Below, in pieces: positions 8,628-17,928 of a DNA stretch of 41,531 bases. The notes beneath the pieces were generated by a model. It saw only the letters and a list, made by a program, of their open reading frames with translations, did not search any database and was not told where the DNA came from. Origin of the DNA: Woeseiaceae bacterium (GTDB lineage Bacteria > Pseudomonadota > Gammaproteobacteria > Steroidobacterales > Woeseiaceae); contig JAJFKQ010000260.1 of the NCBI GenBank assembly GCA_021773155.1, positions 1 through 41,531 of the forward strand, read 5' to 3'. A program made the translations under genes and the position numbers. The first letter of the stretch is position 1. Every line of letters starts with the position of its first letter.

Positions 8628-9971
8628 TCAGGAAACCTTCTTTTTTTGTAAGGCTGCATAGTAAAAACCGTCCAGACCGGCCGAGCCTGGCAGAATCTGA
8701 TAACCACACACCTTCCTGCGCATTAGATCGCGGATGTTGTTATTTGGCAACACATCGTTTTCCACAGCGTCGCTATGCTCAGTCAGGAATTTTCCCGTCA
8801 CCTCGTCGTTCTCCGCCGCTAATACCGAGCAGGTCACATAAAGCAGCGTTCCGCCGGGGGCGAGCAGCGGCCAAAGTGCCTCCAGCATGGATTGTTGACA
8901 AGCTGCCAGTCTCACAAGGTCGGTCGCTCGTCGTAAAACCTTGATGTCCGGATGGCGTCTGATAACACCGGACGCTGAACAGGGCGCGTCCAGTAAGATG
9001 CCGTCGAACAGTATCCCATCCCACCATTCCTCTGGTGTCGATGCATCGGCGGCGATTATGGTTGCATCACGGCCGATACGCTGCAGGTTCTCCGAGATAC
9101 TCATAATTCGTGATTCATCGCTATCCACAGCCAGCAACGACAAGTTGTCGCCGCCCACTTCCAGCAAATGTCCGCTTTTTCCGCCCGGTGCCGCGCAGGC
9201 GTCCAGCACCCGATATGTCACCTCATTTGGTTTGAGGTCGGCCAATAACCAGCGAGCCGCGATCTGTGCGGCTGCGTCCTGTACGGAGGCATCACCCGCC
9301 GCGAATCCCGGCAGATTCTCAACCGCTTGTGGTTCTTTGAGCCGAACAGCGTCTGGAATCCCGGCCAGCAACTCCGCTTCCATATCGGCTTCCCGTAAAC
9401 GCTGCCGATACTGCTCCGCCGAGTTTCTCGAAATATTTGCTCGCAGCCACATTGGCGCACGCTTGTTGTTGGCCGTTAGTATTGCCTGCCAATCGTCCGG
9501 CCAGTCCTTTCTTATCTGTTCGATCAGCCATGCTGGATGATTCCATTCGGATGGCTCGTCAGTAGGTTCATTAGCCGCAAGATTCTCGCGAACAAAACGC
9601 CGCAGGCAGGCGTTCACAAGCCCGGCCAGTTTCGGTCGTCGTAGTTGTCGTGCTGCTTCGACGGTTTCTGAAACGACCGCGTGATCAGGTATGCGCATCT
9701 CTGCGATCTGATACAGGCCAACCACGAGCAGTGCATTGACAACGCGGTCGCGCTTCCGGAGTGGCTTGCTGATGAGCTGGTCGAGCCAGCTCTGCAGCCG
9801 CCAATAGTATCGCAGGCTGCCATAACACAGCATGCGTAATAATGAGCGGTCCTCCGCGGCAATACGCGGCTCATTTCTTGCTATCGCTGCGTCCAGTGAC
9901 TGGCCGCCGCTAACAACAGCGTCGACGACCTCGGCGGCTACTGACCTGACTTTCGCTCCCGCTGTTTTCAT
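8628..9971 (-). CDS. rsmB: 16S rRNA m5C967 methyltransferase
   Basis: 447 residues from the ATG at 9971, which overlaps the fmt stop (TGATG); the track's first codon is a GTG three bases upstream. The N-terminal NusB-like RNA-binding domain spans about 1-140. The Rossmann methyltransferase domain carries the SAM site DACAAPGGKSGHLLE and the two cysteines of m5C RNA methyltransferases, DAPCSASGV (motif IV) and YVTCSV (motif VI). It uses SAM to methylate C967 of 16S rRNA. The fmt-rsmB order with single-base overlap indicates one transcript. Confidence 0.95.
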   Translation of the reverse strand: MKTAGAKVRSVAAEVVDAVVSGGQSLDAAIARNEPRIAAEDRSLLRMLCYGSLRYYWRLQSWLDQLISKPLRKRDRVVNALLVVGLYQIAEMRIPDHAVVSETVEAARQLRRPKLAGLVNACLRRFVRENLAANEPTDEPSEWNHPAWLIEQIRKDWPDDWQAILTANNKRAPMWLRANISRNSAEQYRQRLREADMEAELLAGIPDAVRLKEPQAVENLPGFAAGDASVQDAAAQIAARWLLADLKPNEVTYRVLDACAAPGGKSGHLLEVGGDNLSLLAVDSDESRIMSISENLQRIGRDATIIAADASTPEEWWDGILFDGILLDAPCSASGVIRRHPDIKVLRRATDLVRLAACQQSMLEALWPLLAPGGTLLYVTCSVLAAENDEVTGKFLTEHSDAVENDVLPNNNIRDLMRRKVCGYQILPGSAGLDGFYYAALQKKKVS

Positions 9972-10891
9972 CACCGCAAGTCGGTCTGCGTAATAAATTC
10001 ATATGCCGGGGCGCGTCGTTTGCCCGGCAGCTGCAGTGACTCCAGTCGCAAACCGCCGTGCCCACAGGCAATGACGATGCCGGCAGCATCGTATTGCACG
10101 AACGACCCGGGCGCAGCACTCACGTCGGCAACAACGGATGCCTGCCAGACCTTCACGCGCAATTCGTTGCCGGCGAAAAAGAAAGCTCCGGGTACAGGGT
10201 TGTAGGCCCGAATTCGGCGCTGCAGTTCATCTGCCGATAGCGTCCAGTCGAGCTCGGCATCCTGCTTCTGTATCTTGCCGGCGTAGGTCACCAGCGATTC
10301 GTCTTGCGGGGCCGGATTAATCTCGCCGCGCAGTATTTTCGGAAGATCCTTCACCAGAAGCTCGCCACCGAGAACCGCGAGGCGATCATGCAACTCACCC
10401 GCGTTTTCATCTTTTCCAATAGCAATGACACTTTCGGAATAGACCGGACCACAATCCAGGCCCGCGGTCATGCGCATCAGGCTCACGCCCGTCGTTTCGT
10501 CGGCGGAGAGTATTACCGCCTGTATCGGTGCGGCACCTCGCCACCGCGGCAACACCGACGCATGCACGTTGAGACAACCGTGGGTCGGAATATCGAGTAC
10601 GTTCTGCGGCAGTATCAAACCATAGGCGGCAACGATCAGGACGTCGGGTTGCAGTGCCGCGAAATCTGCAACGGCCGCCTGATCACGAAAGGTCTCTGGC
10701 TGCAGCACGACAATTCCACGCTCTTCTGCAAAGCGCTTCACGGGACTGGCGGTGACCCGGCGGCCCCGGCCTGCCGGACGGTCCGGCTGTGTGTACACGG
10801 CAACGACGGAGTGTCCGGCGTCGACCAACGCGGCGAGTGACGCAAGCGCGAACTCCGGCGTACCGGCAAAAACTATGCGGGGTGTGCTCAA
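9971..10891 (-). CDS. fmt: Methionyl-tRNA formyltransferase
   Basis: 306 residues beginning with a TTG codon (MSTPRIVFAGTPEFALASL). Fmt transfers formyl from 10-formyl-THF to initiator Met-tRNA. The N-terminal formyltransferase domain shows the AGTPEFA start, the catalytic region NVHASVLPRWRGAAPIQ with conserved Asn and His, and GVSLMRM; the C-terminal OB-like domain follows from about 210. No alternative ATG is available in frame, and no convincing Shine-Dalgarno precedes the TTG. The region where one would be expected is now the edge of the MITE-like element, so the element may have altered translation of fmt. Confidence 0.95.
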   Translation of the reverse strand: MSTPRIVFAGTPEFALASLAALVDAGHSVVAVYTQPDRPAGRGRRVTASPVKRFAEERGIVVLQPETFRDQAAVADFAALQPDVLIVAAYGLILPQNVLDIPTHGCLNVHASVLPRWRGAAPIQAVILSADETTGVSLMRMTAGLDCGPVYSESVIAIGKDENAGELHDRLAVLGGELLVKDLPKILRGEINPAPQDESLVTYAGKIQKQDAELDWTLSADELQRRIRAYNPVPGAFFFAGNELRVKVWQASVVADVSAAPGSFVQYDAAGIVIACGHGGLRLESLQLPGKRRAPAYEFITQTDLR

Positions 10892-10901
10892 CGTTTACGG
10901 C

Positions 10902-11172
10902 CTAGGGCCTGTTAACACTATGCGAGCCATCACTGCTGGAGCTGTGTTGTCGTCCAGCAAGGCGGAAGGAGCGCCATGTAGTCATTCTACATAAGCGACT
11001 GACAACGCCACTGGACGACAACACAGCTCCAGCCCTTCGGGTTGAGTCCCCAAAAGTGCCACTTGGCGTTGCTCGTCGCTTATTTGGAATAACCAAACCA
11101 CTCTCCTCGCGCCTTGATTGGCGCTTTTGGGGACTCAACAGTGATCACTCGCATAGTGTTAACAGGCCCTAG
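10902..11172. mobile_element. MITE-like element with nested inverted repeats between def and fmt
   Basis: 271 bp bounded by CTAG at both ends. The outer 34-bp arms (10902-10935 and 11139-11172) are inverted copies, 32 of 34 identical, starting CTAGGGCCTGTTAACACTAT. Inside lie two more palindromes: a perfect 22-bp pair at 10936-10957 and 11011-11032, and a 20-bp pair (19 matches) at 11041-11060 and 11120-11139. No transposase is encoded and the internal ORFs (for example 10902-11138) are not protein-like. If TA within CTAG is the target duplication, the element begins GGGCCTGTT, reminiscent of IS5-family ends, but this is a guess. The right end includes the TAG stop of def. Confidence 0.85.
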
Positions 11173-11678
11173 ACGACTGCTTGCTGGCGACGCTCTTTTT
11201 CGAGCTTCTTGCGAATGCGCGTTCGCTTCGCCTCGGACAGATAATCCACAAATAACTTGCCATCCAGATGGTCGATCTCGTGCTGGATACAAACGGCGAG
11301 CAGGCCGCGCGACTCAAGTTCGACCTCAACACCTTCGCGGTCAAGAAAACGCACCTTGATGTGCTCGGAGCGCTCGACCTCTTCGTAATAACCTGGCACA
11401 GACAAACAACCCTCATCCGTAGCTATCACACCGTCTTTCTCGAGAATTTCGGGATTGATCAACACGTGGGGATCATCTCTGTCGACAGAAACATCCGTTA
11501 CCAGCAAGCGCTGATGAACGTCGACCTGCGTGGCGGCAAGCCCGATGCCCGGAGCTGCGTACATGGTTTCGAGCATATCGCCGATTAATTTGCGCAATTC
11601 ATCGTCGACGGCCACTACCGGGGTCGCCTTGGTCCTGAGGCGGGGGTCAGGGAACTCGAGAATCTTCAGTTTTGCCAT
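11169..11678 (-). CDS. def: Peptide deformylase
   Basis: Iron/zinc metallo-hydrolase that removes the formyl group from new proteins, partner of Fmt. All three family motifs are present: GIGLAATQ (motif I), EGCLSVPG (motif II, metal Cys) and QHEIDHLDG (motif III, HExxH). The track ORF begins at 11696; the ATG at 11678 ([15 protein letters not shown]) matches the family N-terminus and gives 169 residues, the usual length. The stop codon TAG lies inside the terminal CTAG of the adjoining MITE-like element. Because CTAG is present at both ends, the original stop may simply have been preserved on insertion. Confidence 0.96.
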   Translation of the reverse strand: MAKLKILEFPDPRLRTKATPVVAVDDELRKLIGDMLETMYAAPGIGLAATQVDVHQRLLVTDVSVDRDDPHVLINPEILEKDGVIATDEGCLSVPGYYEEVERSEHIKVRFLDREGVEVELESRGLLAVCIQHEIDHLDGKLFVDYLSEAKRTRIRKKLEKERRQQAVV

Positions 11679-11696
11679 AATTTGAACATAAGCCAA

Positions 11697-11956
11697 TTGG
11701 CCCGCATTGGGTCAAAATCAACCCTGTTGAAATATGTAATCAGGCGATATTTCGCGTGAATTACCCAAAAAGTGACCTAAATGTTTGACTTTATTGAATA
11801 AGATGGCAGACAATGCTGCCAGATTTATGTCCATTCCAGCGCATTTTGCGACCGGAAATGTGACGTATTTGGCAGCCTCGGCGGTACCGGACCGACATAG
11901 TATAGCAACGCCACGAAAGTACTGGCCCGAACTAAAGTATGGAGCACCCGCGAATC
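11697..11956. promoter_or_regulatory. Divergent intergenic region between def and the LysM gene
   Basis: About 260 bp, AT-richer than its surroundings, separating the def operon (minus) from the LysM-dprA string (plus). It must hold promoters in both directions. A TTGACT box near 11783 is seen, but no -10 hexamer at a good spacing follows it, so no promoter is claimed precisely. No repeat or RNA gene is recognised. Confidence 0.4.
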
Positions 11957-13129
11957 ATGTCTCTCTGCAAGAAATACCTGAATATTGGCCTCCAGCTGAC
12001 CACGGCCACGCTGACTGCAGCACTGGTAGGATGCTCGTTAAATCCGGTTTCGAACAGCGACGAGCCGCAAGTCTCTGTGCCCAGTGCCTCGACGACTCAG
12101 TCGCAAGGCAACACCGCATCGACGAGCTCGATGCCCGCGCGGTACGAACCTGTTGTTGAGCGCATCAACGAGCCTGTGCCACTGGCCGAAGGTCATCCGA
12201 ATGAATATGTCGTGCAGGTTGGCGACACCCTCTGGGACATCTCTGCGACCTTCCTGAAGGACCCGTGGTATTGGCCGGAAATCTGGTATGTGAACCCGGA
12301 CATCGAGAATCCGCACCTTATATACCCGGGTGACGTTTTGGGTCTCGTGTACATCAATGGGCAGGCACGCATCACGAACGTCCGCGCATCGGCCTATCGC
12401 ATGTCTCCACAGGCGCGTGTATCGCCGCTGTCAGAAGCGGCTAAGAGTATTCGTTTTGAGGATGTCTCAGCGTTCCTGAGCTCCGGTGTTGTGCTTGAGA
12501 AAAATCAGGCTGACGCTCTGCCATACCTGCTCGATACACGTGGCGATCACTTGATGGCGTCGGCCGGTAATGAGATTTACGTTCGCGGTATCACTAATGA
12601 TATGCCGAGCGCTCGCTACAACCTCGTACATATCGGTGATGCGCTGGTTGATCCGGACGATAACCGTTTGATCGGCTACCACGGCATCATGATTGGCGAG
12701 GGTAGCCTGCGCCGCACCGGTGATCCAGCGACGGTCGCGCTAACCAGCACGACGCAGGAAGCCATCGTGGGCGACCGTTTGCTCCCGGCTGCTGTCGATG
12801 TGCCGCTGAACTTCTTCCCACGCTCGCCGAACACCACTATTGATGGCCGAATTATTTCGGTTGTTGGTGGCGTTTCCCTGATCGGCCAGTATCAGGTTGT
12901 GGTTATGAACCGCGGTTCTGCCAACGGCCTGTCAGTCGGAGATGTGCTGACAGTATTCCAGGCCGGCGGCGTCGTTAATGACCGGATCGGTGGCGGTAAC
13001 GTCAAATTGCCTGACGAAGAGGCGGGTACGGTAATGGTCTTCAAGACATATGACCGTATTAGCTACGGTCTGGTAATGGAGGCAACACAAGCGATTCATA
13101 TCCATGACTCCATTCGTAACCCGACCTGA
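11957..13129 (+). CDS. LysM-domain lipoprotein
   Basis: Start chosen at the second ATG (11957), which has GGAG 12 bases upstream, rather than 11939; this gives 390 residues. A signal peptide ends with the lipobox LVGC (about residue 27). After a Ser/Thr-rich linker there is one LysM domain (about 85-135) with EYVVQVGDTLWDISATF and NPHLIYPGDVLGL, predicted to bind peptidoglycan glycan chains. The remaining 250 residues are beta-rich and conserved in LysM proteins encoded before dprA in Gammaproteobacteria, but of unknown role. Likely anchored in the outer membrane. A strong terminator follows, separating it from dprA. Confidence 0.9.
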   Translation: MSLCKKYLNIGLQLTTATLTAALVGCSLNPVSNSDEPQVSVPSASTTQSQGNTASTSSMPARYEPVVERINEPVPLAEGHPNEYVVQVGDTLWDISATFLKDPWYWPEIWYVNPDIENPHLIYPGDVLGLVYINGQARITNVRASAYRMSPQARVSPLSEAAKSIRFEDVSAFLSSGVVLEKNQADALPYLLDTRGDHLMASAGNEIYVRGITNDMPSARYNLVHIGDALVDPDDNRLIGYHGIMIGEGSLRRTGDPATVALTSTTQEAIVGDRLLPAAVDVPLNFFPRSPNTTIDGRIISVVGGVSLIGQYQVVVMNRGSANGLSVGDVLTVFQAGGVVNDRIGGGNVKLPDEEAGTVMVFKTYDRISYGLVMEATQAIHIHDSIRNPT

Positions 13130-13152
13130 GTCAAACTTACAGTCTTGACGAA

Positions 13153-13181
13153 AAACGGCGCCTTAAGGCGCCGTTTATTTT
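13153..13181 (+). terminator. Rho-independent terminator after the LysM gene
   Basis: Perfect 10-bp stem AAACGGCGCC with loop TTAA and GGCGCCGTTT, followed by ATTTT. It begins 24 bases after the LysM stop. The stem is symmetrical, so it could act on both strands. Confidence 0.85.
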
Positions 13182-13220
13182 GCGTTATGCTTATGCTCCA
13201 GTCTTTGATCAAGGCCAAGA

Positions 13221-14315
13221 ATGAAGCATCAGGCATGGCTAACCCTGGCACACGCATACGTGAGCGTCGCCGAGTATATCGCCCTCAAAGATCGCTTCGG
13301 TGAAATCGATGCGATAGTCGGGCAAAGTGAGCAGCGACTTCGCGAAGCCGGCCTGGCAGACAAGAAGGCGAGAGCAGTCTCCTCTCCAGACGTGAAGGGC
13401 ATTGAGGCCGCAATGCGTTGGCTCAACGAAGACGCGCACAACCTCGTCGCGTACGGCACCGATGAATACCCTGAAATGCTGACGCAACTCCGTGGCGCGC
13501 CGTTAATGTTGTCCGTCAATGGCGACAGAAATGCTCTGCACCTGCCCTCGCTCGCGATAATTGGCAGCCGAAATCCGACCCGCGGTGGGGTTCGGAACGC
13601 AGTCGAATTTTCCAGACACCTTGCCAAAAGCAGCTACGTCATTGTCAGTGGACTCGCACAGGGCATCGATACCGCCGCGCATCATGGCGCGTTAGACGTC
13701 GGCCGTAAGACCGTGGCGTTTCTTGGCCATGGTATTGATCGAGTTTACCCGGCCCGGAACTATGATCTGGCACATCAGATCGCTGCGACGGGCGCACTTG
13801 TCACCGAATACCCGCTCGGCGCACCGCCCGACAAGCGACACTTTCCGGAACGCAACAGGTTGATCAGCGGCCTGTCACTCGGGACGCTGGTTATCGAAGC
13901 TGCCAGACGCAGCGGCTCGTTGATTACAGCGCGTCTGGCGGCCGAGCAGGGACGAGAGGTTTTTGCCTTGCCCGGTTCTATCCATAATCCACTGGCGCGC
14001 GGCTGCCACGAACTCATTCGGCAAGGCGCGAAACTCGTTGAAACGGCTGCTGACATCGGCGCTGAACTCGCACCACTGACCGGGCACTTGCGGCAAAACG
14101 TAATGAAATCAACGACGAACAAGTCACCGTTGCCTGACGACGACAACGACTACGCGGAGTTGCGCAAAATTCTCAGCCATGACCCGGCAACTATTGACTA
14201 TCTGGAAAATCAATCCAGATTGACGATTGATCAGCTTTCCTCCATGCTCCTGATCCTGGAGCTTCATGGTGAAGTTGAGTCGCTATCTGGCGGACGCTAC
14301 GCATTAATTGCTTGA
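13221..14315 (+). CDS. dprA: DNA processing protein DprA/Smf
   Basis: 364 residues. DprA binds incoming single-stranded DNA during natural transformation and loads RecA; it is widespread even in non-competent bacteria. An N-terminal helical region is followed by the Rossmann-like DprA core: LAIIGSRNPTRGG, VSGLAQGIDTAAHHGAL, HFPERNRLISGLS, RSGSLITARLAAEQGREVFALPGSI and GCHELIRQGAKLV. A C-terminal winged-helix (DML1-like) segment follows at about 300-364. Start ATG at 13221 has a purine-rich upstream region. The gene precedes smg and topA, as is usual in this class. Confidence 0.95.
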   Translation: MKHQAWLTLAHAYVSVAEYIALKDRFGEIDAIVGQSEQRLREAGLADKKARAVSSPDVKGIEAAMRWLNEDAHNLVAYGTDEYPEMLTQLRGAPLMLSVNGDRNALHLPSLAIIGSRNPTRGGVRNAVEFSRHLAKSSYVIVSGLAQGIDTAAHHGALDVGRKTVAFLGHGIDRVYPARNYDLAHQIAATGALVTEYPLGAPPDKRHFPERNRLISGLSLGTLVIEAARRSGSLITARLAAEQGREVFALPGSIHNPLARGCHELIRQGAKLVETAADIGAELAPLTGHLRQNVMKSTTNKSPLPDDDNDYAELRKILSHDPATIDYLENQSRLTIDQLSSMLLILELHGEVESLSGGRYALIA

Positions 14316-14336
14316 AGATAAGGAGCTGCTCCAAGC

Positions 14337-14813
14337 ATGAAAGAAAACGTACTCGACGTACTAATGTACCTGTTTGAAACCTACGTCGAAACAGAAGAAG
14401 ATCCGGAGCCCGACCAGCACGAACTGCGGCTTGAGCTGTCGCATGCGGGCTTTGGTGACGCCGAGATCGAGCGTGCGCTCGAATGGCTCGATGGACTAAC
14501 AGACCATCAGGAGAGCCTCAATTACGGCAACCTGTCCGCACATGCCACTCGTATCTATAACGACTTCGAGCACGCGCGACTCGATGCGAGTTGTCGTGGC
14601 TACATCACCTACCTCGAGCAAACGGGAATCCTGTCACCACCTCAACGCGAGCTACTCGTCGACCGCCTTCTGGCCCTGGAAACGGCAGACATCGACGTCG
14701 AGCAGATTAAGTGGGTGGTCCTGATGGTGCTGTTCAGCCAGCCCGGTCAGGAACAGGCTTATGCTCGTATGGAAGACCTCGTTTTCGAGGAAAGTCCTGA
14801 CTCTGTCCATTAG
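14337..14813 (+). CDS. smg: Smg family protein (DUF494)
   Basis: 158 residues, acidic, all-helical in appearance, opening KENVLDVLMYLFETY, the Smg/DUF494 signature. Close to the 157 residues of E. coli Smg. Function is unestablished. It starts 21 bases after dprA with AAGGAG upstream, so it is probably co-transcribed with dprA and ended by the hairpin at 14861. The placement between dprA and topA is the conserved gammaproteobacterial one. Confidence 0.93.
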   Translation: MKENVLDVLMYLFETYVETEEDPEPDQHELRLELSHAGFGDAEIERALEWLDGLTDHQESLNYGNLSAHATRIYNDFEHARLDASCRGYITYLEQTGILSPPQRELLVDRLLALETADIDVEQIKWVVLMVLFSQPGQEQAYARMEDLVFEESPDSVH

Positions 14814-14860
14814 TACGATTTCCCAATTTCCTTGACAGTTCGCTGCCAAGCACGTAATTA

Positions 14861-14886
14861 AACCGCGGCACAGTCCGCGGTTTTGT
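14861..14886 (+). terminator. Rho-independent terminator after smg
   Basis: Hairpin AACCGCGG, loop CACAGT, CCGCGGTT followed by TTTT. It sits 47 bases after the smg stop and ahead of topA. Confidence 0.8.
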
Positions 14887-14932
14887 ATGTTTGAGTCGGA
14901 TAAATCCGAGTAAAAGGGTCACAAACCAGAAA

Positions 14933-17356
14933 ATGTCGAAGAATCTCGTAATAGTCGAATCGCCCGCCAAGGCGAGCACGATCAGCAAGTATCTGGGCAA
15001 GGACTTTGAGGTCCTGGCGTCCTATGGCCACGTCCGCGACCTGATACCCAAGGAAGGCGCCGTCGATACGGAAAACCAGTTTTCGATGAAATACCAGATC
15101 ATCGAGCGCAACGAAAAGCATGTAAACGCGATCATACGCGCACTGAAGAAGGCCGATGCCCTGTACCTCGCGACTGACCCGGATCGCGAAGGTGAAGCCA
15201 TCTCATGGCATCTGGTCGAGCTCCTGAAAGAAAAGAAGGCGCTGGATAATAAGGACGTACATCGCGTCGTCTTTCATGAAATCACCAAGCAGGCCGTCCG
15301 CGACGCTGTTGCCAGTCCGCGCGAAATCTCGGGCGATCTCGTAGGAGCACAACAAGCACGTCGTGCACTCGATTATCTCGTTGGCTTTAATCTGTCGCCG
15401 CTGCTGTGGAAAAAAGTGCAGCGGGGCCTCTCGGCAGGTCGCGTACAAAGTCCTGCCTTGCGCATGATTGTCGAGCGCGAACTCGAAATCGAGGCTTTCA
15501 AGGCACGCGAATACTGGTCGATTGAGGCCGATGTCAGCAAGAACGAGCAGCCGTTCGCTTCGCGCCTGGTTAGCTATAAGGGCAACAAGGTCGAACAGTT
15601 CAGTTTTGAAAATGAGGATGCCGCGCGAGAGGTCGAGAAAACTATCCTCGACGCCGCCGGCGGCGAACTCAATGTTCTTAGCGTTAACAAGCGTCAGCGT
15701 CGTCGTAATCCGACCGCGCCGTTTACGACATCTACTCTGCAGCAGGAAGCATCGCGAAAGCTGGGGTTCAACACTCAACGCACCATGCGGGTTGCACAGA
15801 AACTCTACGAAGGTATCGCCCTGCCCGGCGAGGATCAGGTAGGCCTTATTTCTTACATGCGTACCGATTCCGTCACGCTCGCAGACGTAGCCGTTGCAGA
15901 GATTCGCGACGTCATCACGGAGCGCTACGGTGCCGAAAATGTTCCTGAGGAACCGAGAAAATTCAAAACCAAGTCCAAGAACGCTCAGGAAGCGCACGAA
16001 GCAATACGCCCAACTTCTGTTGCGCGCACGCCTGATGATTTGAAAGCAGTGCTTGATGAGGATCAGTTCAAACTGTATTCACTCATCTGGAAGCGCACCA
16101 TGGCGTGCCAGATGGTGCCGGCCGTGTTTGACACGGTCGCAATTGAAATGGCGGCTGGCCCGGCTGATGACGGCCATCGCATGCGCGCCAACGGCTCGGT
16201 CCTGGTTGAGCCAGGCTTCATGGCGGTCTACCAGGAAGGTAAAGACGACGCCAAAGATGACGACGGCGATCGCCTGCTACCGGAAATCGAGGAAGGCGAT
16301 ACGATCAAGCTCGACAAGCTGCGCCCCGAACAGCATTTCACAGAACCACCACCGAGGTTCACCGAGGCAAGTCTCGTTAAGACACTCGAAGAATACGGCA
16401 TCGGCCGACCGTCAACCTACGCGAGCATTATCGCGACGTTGAAGAATCGCGAATATGTCGAGATGGATGCGAAACGCTTTTTCCCGACCGATATTGGTCG
16501 CATCGTCATCGGCTTCCTGACCGAACACTTTACGCAGTACGTCGACTATGACTTCACTGCGAATCTTGAAGACGATCTCGATTTGGTTTCGCTCGGTCAG
16601 AAAGACTGGGTACCGCTGCTCGAGAAATTCTGGGGTCCGTTCCACCAGCTTTGCGAGGACAAAGAAACCTCGGTTACTCGTGAACAGGTCGCTCAGGCTC
16701 GCGAGCTCGGCACCGATCCGAAAAGTGGCAAACCGGTTACTGTGCGTATGGGCCGTTACGGACCCTTCGTACAGATTGGCACTAAGGACGATGAGGAAAA
16801 ACCCAGGTTCGCGGGCTTGCGTCCCGGTCAGAAGATGGCCGACATCGATCTTGCAACGGCGATGGAGCTGTTCAAGTTACCGCGCAAACTAGGTGAAACC
16901 GAGGATGGATTACCCGTGTCAGCCAGTGTTGGCCGGTTCGGTCCTTATATTCGTTACGGCGACAAATACGTTTCAATGAAGGAAGATGATCCGTACACGG
17001 TTGAGTTACCGCGCGCACTCGAACTCATCGCCGAGAAAATAATGATTGATGCCAATCGCATCATTCTGGATTTCGAAGCTGAGGGAATTCAGGTATTGAA
17101 CGGCCGTTACGGACCGTACATTACTAATAAGGAAAAGAATGCCCGTGTACCGAAAGACCGTGAGCCGAAATCATTGACGCTTGAAGAGTGCATGGAGTTG
17201 CTCGCAGCCGCACCCGTTCGCGGCCGACGCGGCAAGAAGAAGACCGCCAAGAAGAAAGTTGCAAAGAAGGCGGCGGCAAAGAAAAAGGTCGCTAAAAAGA
17301 AAGCCGCCAATAAGAAACCGGCAAAGAAAAAAGCAGCGAAAAAAAAGAGAAGCTAG
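14933..17356 (+). CDS. topA: DNA topoisomerase I with a Lys/Ala-rich tail
   Basis: Type IA topoisomerase relaxing negative supercoils. The ATG at 14933 (MSKNLVIVESPAKASTIS) is the family start; the track's 14891 is upstream. 807 residues: TOPRIM domain (ESPAKA, YGHVRDL, DPDREGEAISWHL), core with the catalytic Tyr in GLISYMRTDS, and C-terminal Topo_C repeats (GRYGPFVQIG, GRFGPYIRYG, GRYGPYI). Unlike E. coli TopA there are no Cys4 zinc fingers in the C-terminal third. It ends instead in about 45 residues of KKK/AAK repeats resembling histone-H1-like tails, likely for non-specific DNA binding. Confidence 0.97.
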   Translation: MSKNLVIVESPAKASTISKYLGKDFEVLASYGHVRDLIPKEGAVDTENQFSMKYQIIERNEKHVNAIIRALKKADALYLATDPDREGEAISWHLVELLKEKKALDNKDVHRVVFHEITKQAVRDAVASPREISGDLVGAQQARRALDYLVGFNLSPLLWKKVQRGLSAGRVQSPALRMIVERELEIEAFKAREYWSIEADVSKNEQPFASRLVSYKGNKVEQFSFENEDAAREVEKTILDAAGGELNVLSVNKRQRRRNPTAPFTTSTLQQEASRKLGFNTQRTMRVAQKLYEGIALPGEDQVGLISYMRTDSVTLADVAVAEIRDVITERYGAENVPEEPRKFKTKSKNAQEAHEAIRPTSVARTPDDLKAVLDEDQFKLYSLIWKRTMACQMVPAVFDTVAIEMAAGPADDGHRMRANGSVLVEPGFMAVYQEGKDDAKDDDGDRLLPEIEEGDTIKLDKLRPEQHFTEPPPRFTEASLVKTLEEYGIGRPSTYASIIATLKNREYVEMDAKRFFPTDIGRIVIGFLTEHFTQYVDYDFTANLEDDLDLVSLGQKDWVPLLEKFWGPFHQLCEDKETSVTREQVAQARELGTDPKSGKPVTVRMGRYGPFVQIGTKDDEEKPRFAGLRPGQKMADIDLATAMELFKLPRKLGETEDGLPVSASVGRFGPYIRYGDKYVSMKEDDPYTVELPRALELIAEKIMIDANRIILDFEAEGIQVLNGRYGPYITNKEKNARVPKDREPKSLTLEECMELLAAAPVRGRRGKKKTAKKKVAKKAAAKKKVAKKKAANKKPAKKKAAKKKRS

Positions 17357-17363
17357 GGGCTGA

Positions 17364-17912
17364 ATGACGACGCCTGCCGACAATGCTGCGAAGGTTTTAC
17401 GCGGCGGCGGCGTTATCGCCTATCCGACGGAAGGCGTCTTCGGTCTCGGATGCCTGCCCAATGAACTCGCAGCGGTACAGCGCATTCTGGACATCAAGCG
17501 ACGCGATCCGTCCAAGGGCCTCATCCTGATTGCCGCCAACCCATCACAGCTCCATGGCTGGATCGATCTGCCGGAAAATGCCTGCCTGCCCGATCCCGAC
17601 CCGAACAATCCAGTCACATGGATCGTTCCCGCCGCGGACCAGGTCACTATCGCTGTGCGCGGCGACAATGCTGGTATTGCGGTTCGAATTACAACAAACC
17701 CCGTCGCACAGGCAATCTGTCTCGCCGCACGGTCACCCATAGTATCGACCAGCGCAAATCTCAGCGGACATGCCGCAGCAGAAGACCAGGTCAGCCTTCG
17801 CCGCCAGTTCGGAGGTCTAGTAGACTACGTCGTACCCGGTGACTGCGGTCCGTCTTCCGGGCCATCGGAAATCCGCATTCTGGCGACCGGGGAAGTATTA
17901 CGACCCCGCTAA
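17364..17912 (+). CDS. tsaC: Threonylcarbamoyl-AMP synthase (Sua5/YrdC/YciO family)
   Basis: 182 residues, the TsaC (short, YrdC-only) form. It makes threonylcarbamoyl-AMP from Thr, bicarbonate and ATP for t6A37 of tRNAs reading ANN codons. Visible: GGVIAYPTEGVFGLGC at the N-terminus, IKRRDPSKGLILIA (KR-KP-like nucleotide site), and SPIVSTSANLSGHAA near the C-terminus. It starts 7 bases after topA and is followed by hemF, the usual order. Confidence 0.94.
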   Translation: MTTPADNAAKVLRGGGVIAYPTEGVFGLGCLPNELAAVQRILDIKRRDPSKGLILIAANPSQLHGWIDLPENACLPDPDPNNPVTWIVPAADQVTIAVRGDNAGIAVRITTNPVAQAICLAARSPIVSTSANLSGHAAAEDQVSLRRQFGGLVDYVVPGDCGPSSGPSEIRILATGEVLRPR

Positions 17913-17928
17913 TTGAGAGCACGAAAGA

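Noticed and set aside
10902-11138. 78-aa ORF and relatives inside the MITE-like element
   Set aside because: Encoded by inverted-repeat sequence, with no transposase motif; the element appears non-coding.
17107-17383. Phe/Leu-rich minus-strand ORFs resembling membrane proteins
   Set aside because: Antisense image of the Lys/Ala codons of the TopA tail.
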